The notes under the pieces were generated by a model that was not told the DNA's origin, ran no database searches, and saw only the letters and a list, made by a program, of their open reading frames with translations. A program made the position numbers and the translations under genes. This document shows positions 56,461 to 64,000 of a DNA stretch of 64,000 nt, piece by piece. Positions within the stretch are counted from its first letter, which is position 1, and every line of letters starts with the position of its first letter. The stretch comes from Strigamia acuminata (taxonomy: Eukaryota; Arthropoda; Chilopoda; Geophilomorpha; Linotaeniidae): NCBI GenBank assembly GCA_949358305.1, contig OX442314.1, positions 30,055,118-30,119,117 of the forward strand. The letters are read 5' to 3'.

Positions 56461-57330
56461 AGTGTATGACGAACACGGTATTGTTTATGCAATATCATGC
56501 CAAATCCCACCGATAGATGGCGCTGACGTCCATAAGCGGCAAATTCGAATAGAATTTGTCACTTGATGTAAAACCACATAAAATATAACTTTTATGTGAT
56601 TTTAAGACAGAGAATCGACTTTATCTTATATTTATGGAAATAAATACAGATATTATGTTGTTTTGTGGTAACTCTGCAAAGTTACCTCAAAACTAGGTTT
56701 AGGGGATTAAATCTCCCCCTCGCACCTGCTCCCAGCGTGGACCCCCGCGGATCAAGTTGAAAGACTTAATCCAAAAGTGTTCCTCGCTATCCAGTTCCTG
56801 TCCCGACCTAGCAGAGAGCTATGGCCTGAGTATCCAGTTCCTGTTGACCACCTGGACTGGAAATGTGCTCTGAGTATCCCATCACGGTGACCAGTGATTG
56901 GGGGGATTTGCAGAACCATTGCTCTCATTGGAGCAATGGCCAAGCTATTGTTTTCCCTGAGTATATACTTCCTCGCAACAGGAAGTAGCTCGCTCTTGAC
57001 CAGATATTTGACTATATGTTTTCTTGAGCCCATTCTACTACTCCGGTTGTCATGTTGATTGCGCAGACACTTGCTTGTCTGTTGATTGCGCAGTCAATGC
57101 CCCTTATACTGCGGGCCTATGACAACCTACATACGGCGTACACTTGACGTGGAGATGGGTGATATGATGCCTCCATGTCCGGGTGCCCGATGACGGCTGT
57201 GTGGCCGTGAGGAGATCAGGTCGCGGCGATGAGTAGTAAGAATCCCGTCGGGCCGGATATAATTCAACAAGTGTTCCACAAGGCCTGCCAGTTACAGTAA
57301 GCCACGGCTGCCGAACAGCGTGTCGAAAAT
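56461..57330. mobile_element. LTR-like repeat, uninterrupted copy
   Basis: Matches the scattered blocks at 30050-32790 but lacks the two MITEs found there. Contains AATAAA near 56640. Its boundaries are not resolved. Confidence 0.55.
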
Positions 57331-59633
57331 GTAACATTAGGGTTGAAATAACTAAACTCGGAAAAGTTTAGTTAGATTAAATCCCCAGCTAGTTTATGTC
57401 ACAACTCAGCATTGTGCATAAACACGGATACTTCTTCCAGAACTGTACAAAACTGAAGACTAGCTACATTAGCATTTACTTGCCAGTAAATGTGTAGCTA
57501 AATTGCCAACTTTATGTAAGCAGAATTATTACGAGTATTTACTGAAAAGTAATACTCTAATAAATACATCCATTACACGGAACCAGAAGTTATGATTGTA
57601 AACTCGCAACAGTTTACTCTCGTATGAAGAACCAATTTGACGTATCACACCAATTATAAATGTCTTAAAACATTTATAAGAGGTCAATTGGTAAATGGCT
57701 CTCACAAGCCATTTAAACCAATAACCGCCCCAAGTTTGTGGCGATGCAGATACAGTCAACCGGAAGTCCTCGGATACTAACCCTTTCATTACAGATTCGA
57801 ACCAGGACCAAACAATCAACCGATTCAGACGACATCTTACCAGGGCAAAGCCGATTGATATTATTATAGCGCCACACAGGCAACTATATGTATAGTTTAA
57901 TCGAGAATTCCTTGGCCATTTGTCGGCATAGTTATTGTGTAACTATATTTTATGCAAATTGATTAATATAATCACTTTACGGTGATTATATTTAGATATC
58001 AATAAATATGTTATGTCTTGATAACCACCGGTTTCATTATTTTACCCAGTTCACACTTTAGGTTTGTTAACTTATCTCTCAACTACTAGAATTGATAGAC
58101 TTGCTTGTTATGCCAAAATACACATTTTGAGCGGATAGCGTCATCGAAAGGTCATCGTCACACGTGGAGGTCCCACCGAGATAGGTTGCAAGCTAAAAGT
58201 GAACTTAGGTAAAATTTTGAATTTTGACATTTTTGTTGTAATTTTTCTTTACCAAGAAAATTATGGCTGAGTTGTATTTTTTTTTCTAACCAGAAAATTA
58301 TAACTAAATGTCCGCGTTGTAAATTTTCTTGAAAAAGAAATTTATAACCGTTTTGTTCGTGTTGTGATTTTCTTTAACGAGAAAATTACGATTATTGATT
58401 TGTTTGTTGTATTTTCTCTCGAAAAAGAAAAATATAATTACAAATTTCACAGTGTCGTTAATATTTTAATCGAAATATTATTTGAACATTGTTTCCCAAG
58501 TCTAGTTGCATTTTTCTCACAAGAATGTGTAACAAGTAGACTACCGTACGTTATTTACTATTTCGCGAAAAATATAAATAAATGTGCCAGACGTTTGTTG
58601 AGTCAAGTCCTTTGAATAAAAAGTTTTGATTCTCGACAAACAAGCAGAAGTTTCTACAACTCGAAGAATTCACGATGCTGTCCATTGTTTAAGTTATTTC
58701 TAATCAAAATGCTTGAACTTTAACTTTTTGTACGAAAAGTTAACGACACTTGGATGGTAGTCTGAAAAGGTCATATTTTCTCACCAAAAATGTGGCTAAT
58801 GGTAGTATTTTGTGATTATTTCCCGAAAGGAAATAAAAACAATTTTCTCTTTACAAAGAGACTGGAGATTGTCAAGCAGCTGTGGAGAATGGGCGATTTT
58901 GACTTGTCTTAAAAAACGGGTTAATCTTGCTGACAAGAATGGCAAAGTTCAAATTCTCGAAAAAGAATTTGGACCAAAACTCAGTGGGTGGCATATCCAG
59001 AAAAGGAAATGCATTGTTGGGTGATGAATGAGTGGCACACGTCAAATGTGTCATTTTTTCATTCGTCCAATCTCACTGAACGGATTAACCCCCAAAATTC
59101 ATTTTTTGGGAAGTGTGAAGACCACTTGCATTCTTGCATCCACACTGACTGGACGTCTCTTGACCACCATTTTGGACCGTGACCACCTTGTTCGTTTGGA
59201 CCATTTTGCATCCGAAAAGCCGTAAAGTTAAGTGTAATTTTGTTAAAACATTGTAGTTTAAAGCGCACCTTCCTAAGCGCTAGTTTAATATAAAAAGCGT
59301 ATTTCATTTTTGTAGTTTAAGTGTGTTTTGCCCACACCAAGTTTAAAGAATCAGTTGTACTATTCTTTCTCTAGTTTTAATTTAGGCGTGACTGTTTCTC
59401 CGCGCTAGTGTTGTATTAAAATCCTTCGTACTCCAATCTATTTTTTGGGCGTTATTTTCTTGTTGTTTTTCGTGTACCCCACAGTACACGTTTTAACACC
59501 GAACCTATCGCCAATTTTCGTTGTTGTTTGATTTTGTCGGTTACGTACTAAACGGTACGTAATCTCACACCGAATCTATCGCCGATTTTTCAACTTTTCA
59601 CTTTGTGTTCTCATATTTTTGAACAAAAATATC
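57331..59633 (+). other. Probable 5' LTR and leader of the plus-strand Ty3/gypsy element
   Basis: TGTAACATTAGGGTTG at 57331 has the look of an LTR start, and AATAAATATG near 58000 could be a polyadenylation signal. A direct-repeat partner would lie beyond the window, so this is inference. About 1.5 kb of AT-rich leader with no convincing gene runs from there to the gag ATG. Confidence 0.3.
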
Positions 59634-61925
59634 ATGACACATCATCGTAATTTATTCGACACCCTGAATCAAACGAGAGACCAGGAGGACGAGAATCAAT
59701 CGCGGAACCAGCTCACTCCAATAACGGAGGAAAGCACGCAGTACGACGCCGACGAGGATTTGCGGGCGTATTGTCGCCACTTCAATTTAGATGTACGTTT
59801 CTTCGGTTCGCTGACCGAAGCCAAACAGTATATGGCTCGCAATCAACAGCCGGGAGGTTCGTCCGACCGTTCCGGCCGATCAGCGGACGAGTTGGAACTG
59901 AACCGCGGAGGTATCAACGGAGGGCCGCCGGCAACTTACGAGAAGTCGCGTGACCCGCCACCCGCTCCGCCTCCATCACGAGTCGTTAACCCTACTTCTC
60001 CAAATAAGGAACAAACGACAGAACCACGTGCATCGACTCCAAAGTCAGATGAACTTTTACTGGTTGAACGTACGGACAACGTACAACGACCATCTGTAGT
60101 GGACAAAGTCGCGAGCGAGTCGCAGGCCATCGTCCCTGAACGGCGTAACCAACAGCCTATTCCTGCACTCCCGCTAGTGTTGGAACAGGAAATTCCGCCG
60201 AGGAGAGTTGCTTATCCACCTAAGCATCCCTCCGAAGCCATACGACGTTTCCAACAAGAAATTAGGGATCAAACCTCAACGTTGAGAACCCCTGTTGATT
60301 TCGGGGCACAGCAGGAATTTCCGACTAGAAAATTTCCTGCCGACCCGATCGAACGCTTCCAACAACGAGTTCGCGACGAAGTACGAGATGTGGACCCAAA
60401 TCCAATTCAACCTCATACACATTTCGAGTCACCGCGAAGAAGGCCGAACTTGCCTGCCTTGCGTCGGGAGAAGTCGCCGTCACCAATTATTCCCCGTGCT
60501 CAAATAGGGTATGAGGAATTTCGGCCAAATTACGAAGATTATCGGACGAATCACGGTTATAACTCCCCCAGCCAGGGGAGATTCCGTCATTCCTCGCCAC
60601 CACGACCAGATGAGTTTCAACGCTCATATTCGCCACCTCCTGCAAGGGGGAGTCGAAGAAATGAGCCCCGTCCACCCCAGCCAGGGGGACAAGGGGGACA
60701 AGGAGGGCAAGGGGGACATCACACCAATGATCCCAACTTGCTCCCTCCCAGTTATTTTCAACGTTCATATTCTCCACCGCCACGGAGGGGAAACAGCGCG
60801 AGTAGCACTGCCCCCACCCTGTCGCAAGACGATATGAACTTACTAGTTCAGAGATTGTCGGGAAATGTGCGAAATACCCAATCGCAACCGCAATCAAATA
60901 GGAAATTCATCTGTAAAGGAATAGAAATCCCAGCTTTTGAAGGAAAGCAGGAAGACGTGTCAAGATTTTTGGAAGTTGTGAAATCAGTTTCAATGTTACG
61001 AGAAATAACATTAGACAACATGGTACATGAAATCATTCCAGGTTATTTACTGGGCCATGCGCAAACATGGTTCAAACAAGAGAAACGACGTTTCACAAGT
61101 TGGGAAATTTTCGAGGACGCTTTTCTAAGACGTTTCGATCTCGTCCCGCTCACGCGAGCAAGACGACTGAAAAACGTAATCCAGAGAGCTGACGAAAGCT
61201 TATATGATTTTCTGTTGCGTTTTTCCAAAGCGCAAGGGAAAATTGCACCCGGAAGTAGAGAAGGTATAGACCACCTGTTCGATAATGTAACTGATGAAAG
61301 CTTTATGTTATTGATGAATAAGGATCTGTACGGTGAAAGTACAGTTGAAGAAATCATTTATTTCGTGGGAAAACATCGCTGTATGTTTGAAAACAAAAAG
61401 CAACATTCGGCTCGCCTCGAGTTTGACAACAGCGAATTTCCAGCATCCAATGCCTCGACAAAGGCCAAAGATAACAAATTCGCATCTAAACCATCACTCA
61501 AGGTTTCCACTGTTGGTTATGAACCAAATACCCAAGTGGAAAGTGACATTGAAGTTGATAGTGGAGACGAAGAATCGATGGAGACCATCTATATTAACCA
61601 CATGGAGACCAAGTCCGGGAAGTGTTTTTACTGTCATGAAACAGGGCACTTCAAACGGGAATGCCCGAAATGGCTAAATAAAAATAAACCAGATTCCGCA
61701 AATAAACGTCCGGCGAGCTCACAAGCTACGCCCGATGATGTAAAACGGCCTAGACCTAACTGGGTTACGACCGAACTTCTGGACAAGAAACTAGGCGATT
61801 TACAATCAACATTGCAGTCGTCTCTTCAAAAGTCTCTTCACAGCTCAGTTACCGATCTACTTACAAAATTCTTGAAAGCTCCTACAAGCTCGATAGAAAA
61901 AGCAGATGAGTCAAAAAACTGTTAG
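59634..61925 (+). CDS. Ty3/gypsy gag
   Basis: A 763-residue Gag starting at ATG 59634. The first 400 residues are Pro/Arg/Gln-rich and probably disordered, with repeated RSYSPPP motifs and a PPSY (PPxY-type) motif; a Gly/Gln repeat lies in between. A retrotransposon capsid domain follows at about residues 425-570 (GHAQTWFKQEKRRFTSWEIFEDAF). A CCHC knuckle CFYCHETGHFKREC (C-x2-C-x4-H-x4-C) sits near residue 665. The C-terminal tail is rich in Ser and Leu. Gag forms the particle and binds element RNA. The frame is intact, unlike the minus-strand element at 1812-7010. It ends one codon after a -1 slippery heptamer. Confidence 0.92.
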   Translation: MTHHRNLFDTLNQTRDQEDENQSRNQLTPITEESTQYDADEDLRAYCRHFNLDVRFFGSLTEAKQYMARNQQPGGSSDRSGRSADELELNRGGINGGPPATYEKSRDPPPAPPPSRVVNPTSPNKEQTTEPRASTPKSDELLLVERTDNVQRPSVVDKVASESQAIVPERRNQQPIPALPLVLEQEIPPRRVAYPPKHPSEAIRRFQQEIRDQTSTLRTPVDFGAQQEFPTRKFPADPIERFQQRVRDEVRDVDPNPIQPHTHFESPRRRPNLPALRREKSPSPIIPRAQIGYEEFRPNYEDYRTNHGYNSPSQGRFRHSSPPRPDEFQRSYSPPPARGSRRNEPRPPQPGGQGGQGGQGGHHTNDPNLLPPSYFQRSYSPPPRRGNSASSTAPTLSQDDMNLLVQRLSGNVRNTQSQPQSNRKFICKGIEIPAFEGKQEDVSRFLEVVKSVSMLREITLDNMVHEIIPGYLLGHAQTWFKQEKRRFTSWEIFEDAFLRRFDLVPLTRARRLKNVIQRADESLYDFLLRFSKAQGKIAPGSREGIDHLFDNVTDESFMLLMNKDLYGESTVEEIIYFVGKHRCMFENKKQHSARLEFDNSEFPASNASTKAKDNKFASKPSLKVSTVGYEPNTQVESDIEVDSGDEESMETIYINHMETKSGKCFYCHETGHFKRECPKWLNKNKPDSANKRPASSQATPDDVKRPRPNWVTTELLDKKLGDLQSTLQSSLQKSLHSSVTDLLTKFLKAPTSSIEKADESKNC
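61913..61919 (+). promoter_or_regulatory. -1 ribosomal frameshift site (A AAA AAC) between gag and pol
   Basis: In the gag frame the bases read TCA AAA AAC TGT TAG: a canonical X XXY YYZ heptamer immediately before the gag stop (61923-61925). The pol frame is open in -1 from this heptamer on. Seven bases downstream, five Gs at 61927-61931 can pair with a run of five Cs at about 61951-61955, and GGTTG/CAACC can form an inner stem, giving the structure such sites need at the usual spacing. Confidence 0.8.
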
Positions 61926-63540
61926 AGGGGGTTGAACCAACCATTCCAGCCCCCATTAAAACAGACCCTTTTGATTTCTCGGAGTTTTCAGATGATTTAT
62001 TCGAATTATCTGGAGAATATCTGAAAACCCCGCCAGTTGAACTGGCGACCAATTTAAATAAGGAACTATTCAAGTGGGACGACTTGAACCTTGATTTAAT
62101 TCCTACAGCAGAGCACGCCAACAGTAACACTGGCGGCGTGATGGAAGGATTCGACGCAATGACGAAACAATTGGAGGGACTCAGCATCTTCAACCACGGT
62201 GGAAAGTGGAATGTGAAGAAATTCAGTAACCTCCGACGTTTAGACCAACGCGGAGTTACGGCATTCGTGAAAACACTGACCGCCCGACATTCTGACGATC
62301 CTCGGATGAGAGTTCAGATTGGAGGTCTGAAATTCAATGCGTTAATGGACTCTGGTGCAACCCAGTGCTTCATTGGAATCCAACTTCTATCTCAAACTAA
62401 TGCAGAACCCGATTATATCCAAGAATGTCCTCGGGGAATGCGAGTTTGTGCAGTAGGAATTAGTCACGTGCCGCTTGGACAAATTACACTTTGTGTCAAG
62501 TGGGCAGGCGGACTAAAATATACGCCAATCAACTTCATTATCCTGAAACATGGAGTGTGTGACCTTATCATTGGCCACAATTTCATGCGACGCGCCGGAA
62601 TCGACTTAAGAGCTAAAAGAGGATCATTCACATGCGATTCCATGCCTGGATGGTCGGCTCCCTATGAAACTAGAGAGTCTGACTGTGAATTGGCACGTAT
62701 CCGTACACTCGATGCTAATAGCGCCGAGACTCACACGCCTGCTGATTGGGCCGAAAAGCTTGTCGCAGACTGTGATAGTACGGACGAACGTAAGGACCAA
62801 CTAAAAGCTGTCATTTTAGCAATAAAAGACGTTTTTAGGGACAAGGTAGGTTGCACCAACCTTGCCAAGCATAAAATCACTTTGAAAAAAGATGCTAAAT
62901 GGCGAGTCCAACCTTACAGAATGTACAACCCGGCCAAGAAGGCCATAATGACGGAATTATTCGAGGAGTTGGAGGCCGATGGTCTAATCGAGCCTGCAAC
63001 TGGCCCGTACATCAGCCATCCCGTGATTGTAGCTAAGCCCAATGGCAAATATCGACTCTGCATCGATTATCGTTGGCTTAATGCAATTACGGAACTCGAC
63101 ACAATACAAATGCCTAGTATCGACCTGTTGATCCACAGTACGAATAAGGCCAAGTATTTCACATCATTAGATCTAACTCAGGGATATCATCAAATGGAGA
63201 TGCAAGAGGAGGATCGTTGTAAAACTGCCTTCTACACACCAAAGGGAAACTATCAATTTAAAAGGATGCCCTTTGGTCTTTGCAATGCTCCTTGTTCTTT
63301 CCAGAACTTGATGAGCCGAGTGATGGGTGACTCGCTGCATAAGCATGTCCTCGTCTACTTAGATGATCTGATCATCTTCTCCCACTCCTGGAAAGAACAC
63401 TTGGACCACATAAAGGACGTGTTAGAAAAGCTCCACAAAGCTAATTTAACAATCAACAAAGCCAAATCAAAATTTGGAAGAACTTCACTAAAGTTCTTGG
63501 GTCATTATATCACACCGGAAGGTTTGAATGCTGACCCCTG
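61920..63540 (+). CDS. Ty3/gypsy pol: protease and reverse transcriptase (interrupted)
   Basis: Open in the -1 frame relative to gag from 61920, with no independent ATG needed. An aspartic protease is clear near 62340 (MDSGATQCFIG, later DLIIGHNFM). Reverse transcriptase follows: KPNGKYRLCIDYRWLN, SLDLTQGYHQ, MPFGLCNAP and catalytic YLDD near 63358, all in canonical form. After ITPEGLNADP the frame runs into unrelated sequence at about 63539 and ends at 63598, so RNase H and integrase are missing here. If the insertion were absent the element would look competent at the residues I can see. Confidence 0.9.
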
Positions 63541-64000
63541 TGGTGACCCGACTGGGGTGGGGCACGAAGAGTTTCTCTCGTGGCCTACATACGGGTAAAG
63601 AAGGGGAGTCGCACGCGCGCCTCCCTTCCCTCAGAGCATTGACATCCAGTCAATGGACGGGCGTCTGCCCTGGGGGAGTGGGGGAGATTCGTCTTCTCCA
63701 CTATTGGGTGGCTTTAGTCACCTGTCACCCCCCGCTTTGTGCAAAGGAATTCGCCTTGCACTGAGCGGGGAGAACCAACACAAAAATCAACCAAGATACA
63801 CGTAAAAGCCAAACGTCCTAAAACGATCAAGCCTAAGTACAAAGACTTCAGGAGTGACCTAGGACAAGGGACTTTCAACGTGAGTACGATTGATTTGTGT
63901 TAACCTCCGCAGAGTAACCTGCGAAACAAGATTACCACACTATTTTAGCAAGCCAGCTAGAAATAGTAAACCTACTCCAATTTAGCGAGTTGTGCAGACA
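63539..64000. mobile_element. Start of an insertion (LTR-like) into reverse transcriptase
   Basis: Foreign sequence begins TGTGGTGACCCGAC right after the pol motif LNADP and continues to the window edge. TG at the start suits an LTR, and the GC content changes sharply. No far end is visible, so size and family are unknown. Confidence 0.5.

Noticed and set aside
60487-60897. Minus-strand 136-codon frame within gag
   Set aside because: Shadow of the Pro/Arg-rich gag coding sequence; no independent support.
1-64000. Bacterial contamination or operon
   Set aside because: Spliceosomal introns with GT-AG ends and metazoan gene families throughout rule it out.

Overview
This window is nuclear DNA of an animal, most likely an arthropod. 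Its genes are split by short GT-AG introns into protein families shared by all animals, the DNA is AT-rich, a short TTAGG run occurs near 11120-11145, and introns and spacers are full of miniature inverted-repeat elements and minisatellites. The species cannot be named from sequence alone.

Layout. 1-7150: a decayed Ty3/gypsy-type retrotransposon on the minus strand. 7315-15834: a duplicated block with a 5'-truncated ataxin-3 copy (7315-8409), two diverged copies of a small secreted cysteine-rich gene on the plus strand (8868-9740 broken; 11405-12325 open), and one complete ataxin-3/Josephin deubiquitinase gene (12920-15834, minus). 16407-38119: three tandem nine-exon copies of selenium-binding protein 1 / methanethiol oxidase, all minus, each splicing in silico to 470 residues. 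Between and inside them lie a copia-like gag remnant, an LTR-like repeat and many foldback elements. 38476-41105: two neighbouring minus-strand HIG1-domain genes, one divergent and one typical. 41106-42024: a shared head-to-head promoter with ETS and NRF-1 type sites. 42025-52159: a 22-exon plus-strand gene for an STK11IP (LKB1-interacting) protein, with a 1.6 kb minisatellite in one intron. 52960-54460: a USO1/p115 vesicle-tethering gene fragment, clearly a pseudogene and cut by MITEs. 55370-57330: gag zinc-knuckle and LTR-like remnants. 59634-63540: a second Ty3/gypsy element (plus) with long gag and pol frames, a textbook -1 frameshift heptamer at their junction, and a new insertion that cuts its reverse transcriptase.

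The host genes do not form one pathway. HIG1 proteins act in the mitochondrial inner membrane, selenium-binding protein oxidises methanethiol to hydrogen peroxide, sulfide and formaldehyde, ataxin-3 edits ubiquitin chains, and STK11IP is linked to LKB1 and lysosomal signalling. The main story is structural: recent tandem duplication, with transposons and minisatellites marking breakpoints and relative ages. I found no convincing tRNA, rRNA, CRISPR or prokaryotic operon. All gene models were spliced by eye from reading frame, splice signals and remembered family similarity; no search was run.
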